A stretch of DNA of 36,826 bases from an uncultured Clostridia bacterium (GCA_944386345.1 CALXAR010000010.1:1-36826); one strand, 5' to 3'. Counted from the stretch's first letter, positions 9,097-16,951 are shown. The notes: generated by a model not told the origin, from the sequence alone. Program-made: numbers and translations.

Positions 9097-10593
9097 TTAT
9101 TTCTCCTTTGAGATCTCCTCTTTTATTTTATTAATTGTTGCCTGAGACTTCTCGCTTGTTTTTACCTTTTTTTCTTTTTTCTCTTTCTTTTTTGGAGACT
9201 CATCTTTTAGTTTTTCTGCCTTATTTTGAGCTCTCTTTCTCTTTATTTCTTGTATTTTAGTCTTTATTACCCTTTTATTTGTTAGCATTTGCTCTTTTTT
9301 CATATGCTTCCTTTTCATTGAAACTATATTCAAATCTCCAATAGATTTTGTTAATGATAATGTCATTATTATTTCTGCAAGTCTATCAGCATCATGTATT
9401 AATGCATTCTTTGCTGTTAAAACAAAGTCTTCTTGAATTACACAGATTGCTCTATTTTGAATATTTTCTAAGTCTATTTTTACAGCTGTAGAGTCTTCTT
9501 GATTAAAGTCTTTAATCATTTCTGGTGTAATCTCTCCATTATTTACTATTGCATAATCTAATACATGCTTTCCTAAATATCTTTCAATCTCATTTATATA
9601 TCTTGCAAGTGTATATCCTTCTGTTTGTCCTGGTTGATTCATAATATTTGCAACATATACTTTCTTTGCTTTTGATTTTACAATTGCTTTTGTAACTTCA
9701 TCAAAAAGCAGATTAGAGCAAATTGATGTATATAATGAACCTGGTCCTAAAACAATTATATTTGCTTTTTTAATTGCATCTATAACTTCAGGTACTACCT
9801 TTAGGCTTCCATCTTTTAAAAATATTTGCTTTATAGATGATCTTGTTTCTCTTACTCTTTCACTAATATTTTCTTTTCCAACAACTACTTCTCCATTCTC
9901 AAGACCTGCACATAAAATCAAATCATCAGTTGTTACAGGATAAATATCTCCTTGCACTTGAAATATATCTGAAAGCTTGTCTATTGCCTTAGGAAAGCTT
10001 CCTGTTATATCTGTCAAGGCATTAATTACTAAATTTCCTATAGATATTCCTTCTCCATTTTCTGTTTTATATGTAAGTAGTTTAGAGAAATCTGATTCAA
10101 ATGTTGAAAGAGCAGATACACATTTTCTAATATCACCTGGTGTAACTCTTTCTTCTTTTGACATTGCTGAAGTTAAAGTATAATCATCCGCTGATACGTT
10201 AACAACAGCAGTAATATTTGAAGTATATTCTTTAAGTCCCTTTAATAGATTTGGTAATCCAGACCCTCCACCAATAACAACAACTCTTGGTCCTTTTTTT
10301 AGTCTTGGATCTCCATAAAGCAATTGTCTTATACGAATATTTTTATTTCTTCTAGAAATATTTTTAAGTGATACCAATAATATATTTCGTTGTGCTAAAA
10401 TAAACGAAAAAATTATTCCAAATATAGATAGAGTAATAAGTAATACATAAGCAATTAGCATAGTAGGTGTTAAATCACTTGTTCTACCTAGACTTATTCC
10501 ACAAAATATAAGTAATAATATTGAAACAAGTAGTGTAAAAATATATCTCTTAACTCTGGAACCTGGTTTTAGCCATTCGATTAAATCTCTCAT
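9097..10593 (-). CDS. yvcK: YvcK/CofD-family protein (gluconeogenesis factor), membrane-anchored form
   Basis: YvcK proteins bind nucleotide sugars such as UDP-GlcNAc and link central carbon metabolism to cell-wall synthesis and shape. The 498 residues comprise two membrane segments (about 17-36 and 45-66), a YvcK core from about 100 (VVVIGGGSGLPNLLKGL...TPGDIRKCV...LGPGSLYTS...NIMNQPGQTEGYT) to about 420, and a Lys-rich tail of about 70 residues. The membrane anchor is usual in clostridia. The expected ADDGGSSGRLR-type motif is replaced by SADDYTLTSAMSKEERV, so the glycine-rich loop is lost. It lies one base downstream of murB. The usual neighbours rapZ and whiA are absent here. Confidence 0.9.
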   Translation of the reverse strand: MRDLIEWLKPGSRVKRYIFTLLVSILLLIFCGISLGRTSDLTPTMLIAYVLLITLSIFGIIFSFILAQRNILLVSLKNISRRNKNIRIRQLLYGDPRLKKGPRVVVIGGGSGLPNLLKGLKEYTSNITAVVNVSADDYTLTSAMSKEERVTPGDIRKCVSALSTFESDFSKLLTYKTENGEGISIGNLVINALTDITGSFPKAIDKLSDIFQVQGDIYPVTTDDLILCAGLENGEVVVGKENISERVRETRSSIKQIFLKDGSLKVVPEVIDAIKKANIIVLGPGSLYTSICSNLLFDEVTKAIVKSKAKKVYVANIMNQPGQTEGYTLARYINEIERYLGKHVLDYAIVNNGEITPEMIKDFNQEDSTAVKIDLENIQNRAICVIQEDFVLTAKNALIHDADRLAEIIMTLSLTKSIGDLNIVSMKRKHMKKEQMLTNKRVIKTKIQEIKRKRAQNKAEKLKDESPKKKEKKEKKVKTSEKSQATINKIKEEISKEK

Positions 10594-10594
10594 A

Positions 10595-11503
10595 TTAATT
10601 TCCTCCTAAAATAACAACCTCTTCTTGAAGTCTAACGCCAAATTTTTCATATACATTATTTTTTACGTAATCAATTAAATCAAGAACATCTTTGCAAGTT
10701 GCATTACCTGTATTAATAATAAAGCCTGAATGCTTTGTTGAGACTTGAGCTCCACCAATACTATACCCTTTAAGCCCACAATCATCAACAAGTTTACCAA
10801 CAAAATAACCTTCCGGTCTTTTAAATACACTGCCAAAATTAGGATATTCTATAGGTTGTTTTTCCTTTCTAGAATTCATATTTGTTTCCATCTTTGAGCT
10901 AATTTCTTCAATATCTCCTTTTTCAAGTTTAAATACAGCATAAACAACTATATACTCTGGATGCTCAACAAACATGCTATGACGATAAGAAAACTGAGCC
11001 TCATTTCCTGATATTTCAGTTAATTCACTTTTTTCATTCAAATATCCAATTTTATCAACGATATTTACCATTTCACCGCCATATGCTCCAGCATTCATTC
11101 TAATTCCTCCGCCAATACTTCCAGGAATCCCACATGCAAATTCTAAACCACTTAATGAATTCTGTTTAGCAATTTGTGCAAGCTTTGGTACTGAGCATCC
11201 AGCTTCAGCTTTAATATAGTCTCCATTAACCTCAACATTTGAGAACTTATTTGTTAGCTTTACTATTAAAGCATGAATTCCCTCATCTTTTACTAGTAAA
11301 TTGCTACCATTTCCAATAACATAGTATTTTATGTTATTTTCTTTTGCATATTTTAGTACTTTTTGAATTTCCTCTATACTAGTTGGCTCTACTAAGCAAT
11401 CACATGGTCCACCAACTTTTGTTGTAGTATGATTTTTCATTGGCTCATTATATTTTATATTAGACTTATCTAATATTTTCTCTAACCCACTATAAACGTT
11501 CAT
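10595..11503 (-). CDS. murB: UDP-N-acetylenolpyruvoylglucosamine reductase
   Basis: Reduces UDP-GlcNAc-enolpyruvate to UDP-MurNAc with NADPH and FAD, an early cytosolic step of peptidoglycan synthesis. The protein has 302 residues, typical of the short type II form. FAD-binding motifs are TTKVGGP at the N terminus, VIGNGSNLL, and GIPGSIGG followed by MNAGAYGGE. The catalytic Ser lies in GSVFKRP, and the C-terminal GLKGYSIGGAQVS...GFIIN block is intact. The ATG is preceded by GAGG. It lies between ftsY and yvcK with gaps of 11 and 1 bases. The murB-yvcK link matches the common clostridial order murB-rapZ-yvcK-whiA with rapZ missing. Confidence 0.97.
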   Translation of the reverse strand: MNVYSGLEKILDKSNIKYNEPMKNHTTTKVGGPCDCLVEPTSIEEIQKVLKYAKENNIKYYVIGNGSNLLVKDEGIHALIVKLTNKFSNVEVNGDYIKAEAGCSVPKLAQIAKQNSLSGLEFACGIPGSIGGGIRMNAGAYGGEMVNIVDKIGYLNEKSELTEISGNEAQFSYRHSMFVEHPEYIVVYAVFKLEKGDIEEISSKMETNMNSRKEKQPIEYPNFGSVFKRPEGYFVGKLVDDCGLKGYSIGGAQVSTKHSGFIINTGNATCKDVLDLIDYVKNNVYEKFGVRLQEEVVILGGN

Positions 11504-11514
11504 AACAACCTCCT

Positions 11515-12426
11515 CTATATTATAGCTTCAACAAAAGACTTAGCATCAAATCTTTCAATGTCGTCTATTGTCTCACCTACACCTATATATTTTACTGGTA
11601 TTTTTAACTCATCTACTATACTAAATACCACACCACCTTTTGATGTAGAATCTAGTTTAGTCAAGAAAATACCACTTACATCTGTTTTCTCTAAAAATAG
11701 TTTTGCTTGAATTGCACCGTTTTGTCCTGTAGTTGCATCAAGCACCATTATAGTCTCTTTATAAACATCATCAGATATATTCTTATCTATAATTTTTTTC
11801 ATTTTTTCTAGCTCATCCATTAAGTTCTTTTTGTTATGAAGTCTTCCAGCAGTATCACAAATTAACACATCGTAATTTTCTTCATTAAATTTTTTAGTTG
11901 CATCATATATTACTGATGAAGGATCTTGCATCTCTTTACCAGTACATATATCAACATTATTTCTTTGTGCCCATACTTCAAGCTGTTCTATAGCTCCAGC
12001 TCTAAAAGTATCAGCTGCTGCAAGTAACACTTTTTTGCCAGCTTTTGTATAGAGCTTAGTAAGCTTACCTATTGATGTTGTCTTTCCTACTCCATTTACT
12101 CCAACAACAAGTATTACTTGTCTTTTATCTAAATTTATACTATCAACATTATTTATATTATCAGATAAAAGGATATCTGTCATTTCTTTTCTTAATAGTG
12201 TCTTTATTGCATTTTCATCTTTTTCAACTTGTTTTTTTAAATCTTCTCTAAGTTTTGTACAAATTTTTGTGCTTGTCTCATAACCTACATCAGATAAAAT
12301 AAGAGTTTCCTCTATTTCATCTATTATCTCATCTATATCTTTCTTATCTGCAAAAATATTACTCATTTTTACATCTAAAGCTTCTTTTGTCTTTTTTAAA
12401 TTCTCTTTTAATTTGCTAAAAAACAT
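11515..12426 (-). CDS. ftsY: Signal recognition particle receptor FtsY
   Basis: GTPase that docks SRP-ribosome complexes at the membrane for co-translational insertion. The 303 residues contain the N domain (about 1-90) and the G domain: P-loop GVNGVGKTTS, DTFRAGA, DTAGR, TKLD and the terminal GVGETIDDIERF. The acidic A domain of proteobacterial FtsY is absent, as in many Gram-positives. ATG 12426 is preferred to ATG 12432 because GGAGG stands six bases before the former but touches the latter. It is the first gene of a seven-gene operon with a promoter at 12459-12486. Confidence 0.97.
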   Translation of the reverse strand: MFFSKLKENLKKTKEALDVKMSNIFADKKDIDEIIDEIEETLILSDVGYETSTKICTKLREDLKKQVEKDENAIKTLLRKEMTDILLSDNINNVDSINLDKRQVILVVGVNGVGKTTSIGKLTKLYTKAGKKVLLAAADTFRAGAIEQLEVWAQRNNVDICTGKEMQDPSSVIYDATKKFNEENYDVLICDTAGRLHNKKNLMDELEKMKKIIDKNISDDVYKETIMVLDATTGQNGAIQAKLFLEKTDVSGIFLTKLDSTSKGGVVFSIVDELKIPVKYIGVGETIDDIERFDAKSFVEAII

Positions 12427-12458
12427 ATTCATCCTCCAATATACACTAATTCATATTA

Positions 12459-12486
12459 ATTATATCATATAATGGTAATATTTCAA
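12459..12486 (-). promoter_or_regulatory. Sigma-A promoter of the ftsY operon
   Basis: Minus-strand TTGAAA (12481-12486), a 16-base spacer and TATAAT (12459-12464), about 33 bases before the ftsY ATG and just after the preceding terminator. Confidence 0.7.
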
Positions 12487-12507
12487 TACACATAACTTTT
12501 ATGAAAC

Positions 12508-12539
12508 AAAAAAAAACATCGTTAAAAAATAACGATGTT
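12508..12539 (-). terminator. Terminator of the membrane-protein gene at 12556
   Basis: A perfect 10-bp stem (AACATCGTTA, arms 12515-12524 and 12530-12539) with a five-base loop is followed on the minus strand by a long T run. It separates the upstream single-gene unit from the ftsY operon. Confidence 0.9.
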
Positions 12540-12555
12540 TTTAATATTATATCTC

Positions 12556-13209
12556 TTAGGCTGACTTTTTCTTGCGTCTAAATGGATTTTTAAGTCCTTC
12601 GCTTGCTGTTGGTAAAACTCCGATACCTAAGACTAATAACAAGATTGAACCTATTCCTGCAAGACATGCATTTCTCATGTATTCACTATTTAAGTTAAAG
12701 TTCCAGCTCTTTAATCCATGTTGTCTAGTTAAGTTTTGTTGATAATACAAAATCTCTTTAACTACTCTTGCATCATTGTCTATACCTTTCTTTTCCTTAT
12801 CTACTACATCTTTTGCTGTATCATTAATATTTGTAGTAATATACATAGTATCTGTATCAGCAAAGTATGTATAAACTACATAAGGTTGATTCCTGTACAC
12901 ATTTTTTACAATATTACCTACAGTCTTATCAATGTAGCTATCAGTAATTTCAAAAGTTGTTAATTGATAATCTAAAACAATGGCAATCTTATTATCTTTT
13001 GATGCTTTACTTATTGCATTTCTTGCATAAGTCTTGTCTGGATCTGACATAGATCCACTCAAATCTTGTATATATTCTGCGTCCTTTTGTAATGGCAAGT
13101 TTGGAATAACTATTGTGTTAAATAGATTCCACAATAAACCCCCCGCTAAAATGATTAACCCTATTCCTACGATTAATCTACTAATAAATTTATATGGATT
13201 TGGTCCCAT
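12556..13209 (-). CDS. Unrecognised bitopic membrane protein with extracytoplasmic domain
   Basis: The family is not recognised. The 217 residues show a membrane helix at about 11-32, a polar domain of about 145 residues (35-180, with short Asp/Asn/Tyr-rich strands) expected outside the cell, a second helix at about 183-203, and a basic cytoplasmic tail (NPFRRKKKSA). A faint resemblance of the outer domain to TPM-type extracytoplasmic domains is too weak to rely on. The gene is monocistronic: its own terminator follows, and a consensus promoter with a leader of roughly 135 bases precedes it. AGGAGG lies before the ATG. The exact-consensus promoter suggests high, constitutive expression. Confidence 0.75.
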   Translation of the reverse strand: MGPNPYKFISRLIVGIGLIILAGGLLWNLFNTIVIPNLPLQKDAEYIQDLSGSMSDPDKTYARNAISKASKDNKIAIVLDYQLTTFEITDSYIDKTVGNIVKNVYRNQPYVVYTYFADTDTMYITTNINDTAKDVVDKEKKGIDNDARVVKEILYYQQNLTRQHGLKSWNFNLNSEYMRNACLAGIGSILLLVLGIGVLPTASEGLKNPFRRKKKSA

Positions 13210-13271
13210 ATTTTTCTTCCTCCTTTTTAATAATAATTTTTTTCTTTTGCAGAATTCCTTTTAAACGCTTT

Positions 13272-13288
13272 TTACATAAAAGCCTCCC
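13272..13288 (-). other. Start-stop mini-ORF (ATG TAA) in the leader of the 12556 gene
   Basis: In the predicted leader of the membrane-protein gene, GGGAGG (13283-13288) is followed after five bases by ATG (13275-13277) and directly by TAA (13272-13274). A ribosome could initiate and terminate at once. Function unknown; it may occur by chance. Confidence 0.35.
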
Positions 13289-13353
13289 TTCTTATTCTTT
13301 TCATTATGCAATTCATTAGACGTTTGCATTTAAAAAAACTAAACTGCGATTTA

Positions 13354-13382
13354 ATTATAGCACCGTTTTATTTTTATGTCAA
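13354..13382 (-). promoter_or_regulatory. Exact consensus sigma-A promoter of the 12556 gene
   Basis: Minus-strand TTGACA (13377-13382), a 17-base spacer and TATAAT (13354-13359): both hexamers and the spacing are perfect. The predicted leader is about 135 bases. Confidence 0.85.
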
Positions 13383-13466
13383 GTTTTTTCTTACTTTTTG
13401 TTATTATTTCATCAAACAATAACAATTTAAATTTTAAAGCATAAAATACAGTATGGTGGTGAAAAT

Positions 13467-14456
13467 ATGAGTATAATTGTGCAAAAATACGGTGGAAGTT
13501 CAGTAGCAGATAAAGAGAAACTTGAATTAGTTTGTAACAAAATAATAGAAGAAAAAGATATAGGAAATGATGTAGTAGTCATAGTATCAGCCCAAGGAAA
13601 AACAACTAATAACCTTATATCTAAAGCTAAAGAATATGCATGTAACGAAAATAGTATACCCAAAAAAGATTTAGATTTCTTGCTATCAACTGGAGAAATG
13701 CAAACTGCAGCGCTACTTTCAATAATGCTTAATTCAAGAGGATATAGTAGTGTATGCCTTACTGGTTCTCAGGCAGGAATAATTACAGACTCTAACTTTG
13801 GAAATGCTAAAATACTAGATATTTTAACAGAAAATATATTATCATACATACAAGAAAGTAGAATTGTAATAGTAACAGGATTTCAAGGAATTGATAAATT
13901 TGGAAATATTACTACACTTGGACGTGGAGGCTCTGATCTAAGTGCAGTTGCTATAGCTTGTGCACTAGGTTCAAAAAAATGTGAAATATTTAGTGATATT
14001 GACGGTATATTCTCAGCAGATCCTAAAGTAATTCCTAATTCAAAATTATTAGATAATATTTCATATGATGAGATGCTTGAAGCCTCATCAGCAGGAGCAA
14101 AAGTCTTACATAATAGATCTGTTAATTTAGCAAAAGAATATAACTTAGAAATAAATTCTAAATGTACTTTTAGCGACTCAAAAGGAAGCAGAGTTCAAAA
14201 CGAAGTAAAAGAAGATTTTGGAATTCATTTTATAACAAAAAAAGACGATGTATCCAAAATATGTATAGTTGGTCCTATGATGCTAAGTAATAAAGAAGCA
14301 ATCTCAAAAATATTTAAGATTGCAAGTGAAGAAAATATTCAAATATATATGATATCCCTTAGTGAACTTGCCATAAATATTATAGTAGACACTTCTAAGT
14401 CTCAATTTTTCATGCAAAAGCTACATGAACTACTAATTGAAAAAGGGAATAATTAA
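13467..14456 (+). CDS. lysC: Aspartate kinase, short form with a single ACT domain
   Basis: Phosphorylates aspartate, the entry to lysine, threonine, methionine and diaminopimelate synthesis. The 329 residues are shorter than the usual 400 or so. The kinase domain is intact: KYGGSSV at 7-13, STGEMQTAAL, TTLGRGGSDLSAVA, FSDIDGIFSADP and MLEASSAGAKVLHNR. After about residue 255 only one ACT-like segment follows (KICIVGPMM...MISLSELAINIIVD). It matches the second ACT of normal enzymes; the first is missing. Feedback control by lysine or threonine is therefore likely altered. Start ATG 13467 with a weak GGTGG ribosome site. It is one of three plus-strand genes here and no other lysine gene is near. 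Confidence 0.92.
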   Translation: MSIIVQKYGGSSVADKEKLELVCNKIIEEKDIGNDVVVIVSAQGKTTNNLISKAKEYACNENSIPKKDLDFLLSTGEMQTAALLSIMLNSRGYSSVCLTGSQAGIITDSNFGNAKILDILTENILSYIQESRIVIVTGFQGIDKFGNITTLGRGGSDLSAVAIACALGSKKCEIFSDIDGIFSADPKVIPNSKLLDNISYDEMLEASSAGAKVLHNRSVNLAKEYNLEINSKCTFSDSKGSRVQNEVKEDFGIHFITKKDDVSKICIVGPMMLSNKEAISKIFKIASEENIQIYMISLSELAINIIVDTSKSQFFMQKLHELLIEKGNN

Positions 14457-14470
14457 AAAATTATTCCCTT
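14443..14470. terminator. Bidirectional terminator overlapping both stop codons
   Basis: A perfect 12-bp stem (AAGGGAATAATT, arms 14443-14454 and 14459-14470) with a four-base loop has T-rich sequence on both sides. It contains the last codons of lysC (plus) and of the AI-2E family gene (minus), including most of the lysC stop and the whole minus-strand stop. Confidence 0.85.
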
Positions 14471-15588
14471 GCTTTTTCTTTATGTTTTTTTAAAGATTTT
14501 ATCTTTTTTTTATTATCTTCATCTGTATCAAAATTTATATTAAACTTATACTTAATAAATATTTTTACTAAAGCTAAAACTGGCATTGCTATAACCATTC
14601 CTATTATTCCAAATAATCTTTCAAATACAAGCATACCACATATTACTATAACTGGATGTAGTTTTACAGATTTTGCTATAATATTTGGTTGTAGTATATT
14701 TGCATCTATCATCTGAATAATAAAAGAAGCTACAAAGGTAATAATTGCAAGCACTGGTCCACCTACAGTAAAAGCATACAAAGATGTTATACAATATGAT
14801 ATTACAGCACCAATATATGGAATTAAATTTAACAATGTTATCATAATTCCAAAAATAACAGCATATTTTAACTGTAAAATCAAACATAATATTGTAGTCA
14901 TTATTCCAACTATTATACTATCTAGCAATAGCCCTCTAATATATGAGTTTAATATCTCATCCATTTCTACTAGCATTTTATACCTATTTGCATTTTTTCC
15001 ATTTTTAGATGCAAGTACAATAAAACTATTTTTTGTTCTATCCATATCTTTTACCATAAAGAAAGAAATAATTATAGCTGTAACCACACTAATTAAAAAG
15101 CTTCCTGTCTTTTGAGCCGTATCTATAGAATAATTTAGTACATTCTGTATCATATCTCCAGATAGAAAATCAATTTCTCCCAAACTAGAAGGTAATTTAT
15201 ATTCTAAATTAAATTTCTCCATTAAAAAAGAATTTACTTTACTTGCAATACTAGTGTACATAGATGGAACTTCTTTTATAAATTGAGTTAGCTCTGATAC
15301 TAATACAGGAATAATATATGACAATGCTAAAATTATTATAGCAAATATTATAATTAGCGCAATTGTTGCAGATATCCCTTTACTTAAGCCCATTTTTCTT
15401 AATCTATTAGCTAGAGGCTTTGATATCCAGCATATTATTACTCCTATATAAAAAGGTGTAAGTGCTACCAATAATTCAACAGCCTTATCAAGCAAGCCAA
15501 AAGCTTTAAGCGCTAAACATAGTAATATAAAAGCACCAACATACATGACTTTATTTAAAAATTTAAAGTCAAACTTATTTTCGTCCAT
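14461..15588 (-). CDS. AI-2E family transporter (UPF0118 permease)
   Basis: The 375-residue polytopic protein has about seven to eight membrane helices, with early ones at about 13-31, 38-55 and 70-95. A helical extracytoplasmic stretch (100-150) follows, then further helices from about 160. Family hallmarks are LLNLIPYIGAVIS and LQPNIIAKSVKLHPVIVI near the C terminus. The tail is Lys-rich and cytoplasmic. Members are variously reported as autoinducer-2 exporters or sodium/proton antiporters, so the substrate is open. AGGAGG precedes the ATG. The gene follows nrdG by 38 bases with no terminator seen and may be read with the nrd genes. Confidence 0.9.
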   Translation of the reverse strand: MDENKFDFKFLNKVMYVGAFILLCLALKAFGLLDKAVELLVALTPFYIGVIICWISKPLANRLRKMGLSKGISATIALIIIFAIIILALSYIIPVLVSELTQFIKEVPSMYTSIASKVNSFLMEKFNLEYKLPSSLGEIDFLSGDMIQNVLNYSIDTAQKTGSFLISVVTAIIISFFMVKDMDRTKNSFIVLASKNGKNANRYKMLVEMDEILNSYIRGLLLDSIIVGIMTTILCLILQLKYAVIFGIMITLLNLIPYIGAVISYCITSLYAFTVGGPVLAIITFVASFIIQMIDANILQPNIIAKSVKLHPVIVICGMLVFERLFGIIGMVIAMPVLALVKIFIKYKFNINFDTDEDNKKKIKSLKKHKEKARE

Positions 15589-15626
15589 TTTTCCTCCTAT
15601 ATTTTATATTATTATTATTTTATAAT

Positions 15627-16151
15627 TTAAAATTCATATTCTACTATTTTATTGTTTTTTAAACTTAATTTTACATCTATAGCTCTTTGATTTGAACTTC
15701 CTCTAAACAATAGATTATCATCCTTTTTACTCTCATCAAACTTTCCATCAATTAATATATCAGTTTTATCTAATAAGCTAAAGAAATCATTATCTTCATT
15801 TGCCTTTTCTAAAATTTCTTCGATAGTAAATCCTGTATATGTTATAACATCCAAATTGTCATTTAATTTAGATATAAGTTTTACTAAAGTTTTACACTGC
15901 ATAAAAGGTTCCCCTCCGCTTAAAGTAACACCTCTAAGCAATGGATTTGAGTTTATTTTTTCTGCAATAGAGTCTATATCAATATATGTACCCAAACTAA
16001 AATCATGTGTCTGAGGATTATGACAACCTTTGCAATTATGAGGACAGCCTTGCGTAAAAACTACAAATCTAATTCCTGGTCCATCAACAATAGATTCTTC
16101 TATAACTCCAGCAATCTTTAACTTGTCTTCATTATTATAATAGCACATCAT
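15627..16151 (-). CDS. nrdG: Anaerobic ribonucleotide reductase activase (radical SAM)
   Basis: A radical-SAM enzyme that installs the glycyl radical on class III ribonucleotide reductase. The 174 residues are typical. The cluster motif CPHNCKGC gives Cys36, Cys40 and Cys43; GPGIRFVVFTQG precedes it and TLSGGEPF follows. Two adjacent ATGs (16151, 16148) are possible starts and neither has a strong ribosome site. The gene overlaps the upstream 90-residue glycyl-radical-tail gene by 17 bases, which suggests translational coupling. This means the activase is made directly with the peptide it modifies. Confidence 0.95.
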   Translation of the reverse strand: MMCYYNNEDKLKIAGVIEESIVDGPGIRFVVFTQGCPHNCKGCHNPQTHDFSLGTYIDIDSIAEKINSNPLLRGVTLSGGEPFMQCKTLVKLISKLNDNLDVITYTGFTIEEILEKANEDNDFFSLLDKTDILIDGKFDESKKDDNLLFRGSSNQRAIDVKLSLKNNKIVEYEF

Positions 16152-16407
16152 GTTTTACTCTATCTTTTTCTTCCGCTCTTTTTCCATCATTAAATCTATC
16201 TAATGTTCCAACAAGATACCCTGTTATTCTTCTAATTCTTTCAAATGGCACATCATTTGCTAGTGTATAACTCAAATCTATAAAATCACCATTTACATTT
16301 AAATTTAATTCTGCAATCTCTTTACCAGGATTCTTTTCTTTAACATAATTTACATATTCATCTATTTCTTCTTGAGATATCGATTCACCTTTTGTATTAA
16401 TTACCAT
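16135..16407 (-). CDS. Stand-alone glycyl-radical tail of anaerobic ribonucleotide reductase (split NrdD subunit)
   Basis: A 90-residue protein. Its last third (RRITGYLVGTLDRFNDGK, then EKDRVKH) matches the extreme C terminus of E. coli NrdD as I remember it (RRVCGYLG...FNAGK...RRVKHL), where Gly681 in CGYLG holds the radical; here that would be Gly63. Residues 1-55 are unlike NrdD and may form a docking domain. The large NrdD at 16956-19217 ends before this motif. The ATG has GGAGGG upstream, its own promoter lies at 16435-16463, and it overlaps nrdG. Inferred role: radical-bearing subunit that completes NrdD, similar in idea to the spare-part protein GrcA/YfiD of pyruvate formate-lyase. Databases may label such ORFs simply as anaerobic ribonucleotide reductase. 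Confidence 0.75.
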   Translation of the reverse strand: MVINTKGESISQEEIDEYVNYVKEKNPGKEIAELNLNVNGDFIDLSYTLANDVPFERIRRITGYLVGTLDRFNDGKRAEEKDRVKHDVLL

Positions 16408-16434
16408 ATATTTACCCTCCTTTAATATATCTAA

Positions 16435-16463
16435 ATTATATCAATTTTTATTTATTAAATCAA
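16435..16463 (-). promoter_or_regulatory. Promoter of the NrdD-tail/nrdG unit
   Basis: Minus-strand TTGATT (16458-16463), a 17-base spacer and TATAAT (16435-16440), about 28 bases before the ATG at 16407. The hexamers and spacer are the same as in the divergent promoter at 16536-16564. Confidence 0.65.
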
Positions 16464-16535
16464 TTAAAAAATATAGATAATTTTTTATATAACACTATTC
16501 GATTCGTTTTATGTATTCTATTTTTACGTTTTTGT

Positions 16536-16564
16536 TTGATTTTTACTATACTTTATGATATAAT
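16536..16564 (+). promoter_or_regulatory. Promoter of the plus-strand gene at 16622
   Basis: TTGATT (16536-16541), 17-base spacer, TATAAT (16559-16564). A small hairpin (GTAGAT/ATCTAC, arms 16591-16596 and 16604-16609) follows just before the GGGTGG ribosome site and could influence translation. Confidence 0.6.
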
Positions 16565-16621
16565 TCAATATACTAAAATATATAGAAAGGGTAGATTAAT
16601 TATATCTACAGGGTGGAATTT

Positions 16622-16933
16622 ATGAAAAGTAAAGTAAATTCGAAATACACACTTACTTTAAAAAGTATTATTGAAGATTTAAATTACCAAATATTTTATT
16701 CTTTTTCTCGCGGAAAAAGTTGTACATTATATATAGCTCTTTTCGATTCTAATGCAAAATATGATATTTTTTTAAATGATTTACTACTATATAGCGGTAC
16801 CGAATCAATGTGTAAAAAATTATTTAATGATATAAAAAAATTACTAAAAAAAGGAAAATATAACTTAGATGGTAATTCAAAAGAATTTATAATAATAAAA
16901 TACAAAAAAGAACCAAAAGCACTAAAACTATAA
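16622..16933 (+). CDS. Small basic protein of unknown function
   Basis: Not recognised. From ATG 16622 the product has 103 residues; a GTG nine bases upstream would add three, but AGGG spacing favours the ATG. It is Lys-rich, without a signal peptide or membrane helix. The pattern suggests short strands (CTLYIALFD, KYDIFLND) and a helix (ESMCKKLFNDIKKLLKKG), so it is likely a small alpha/beta protein. It sits on the opposite strand exactly between nrdD and the NrdD-tail/nrdG unit, with its own promoter. A link to ribonucleotide reduction is only positional. Confidence 0.6.
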   Translation: MKSKVNSKYTLTLKSIIEDLNYQIFYSFSRGKSCTLYIALFDSNAKYDIFLNDLLLYSGTESMCKKLFNDIKKLLKKGKYNLDGNSKEFIIIKYKKEPKALKL

Positions 16934-16951
16934 ATATAGATTTAGTGCTTT
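16916..16951. terminator. Terminator between nrdD and the convergent small gene
   Basis: An 11-bp perfect stem (AAAGCACTAAA, arms 16916-16926 and 16941-16951) with a 14-base loop lies between the two convergent stop codons and overlaps the end of the plus-strand gene. The T tracts on both sides are short, so efficiency may be moderate. Confidence 0.6.

Noticed and set aside
14621-14887. Second minus-strand ORF inside the AI-2E family gene
   Set aside because: Out-of-frame shadow with a Cys/Tyr-rich product and no ribosome site.
16492-16507. Possible NrdR box (ACACTAT half-site) between the divergent nrd promoters
   Set aside because: The left half fits the known palindrome but the right half does not, and no second box at the usual helical spacing is visible.
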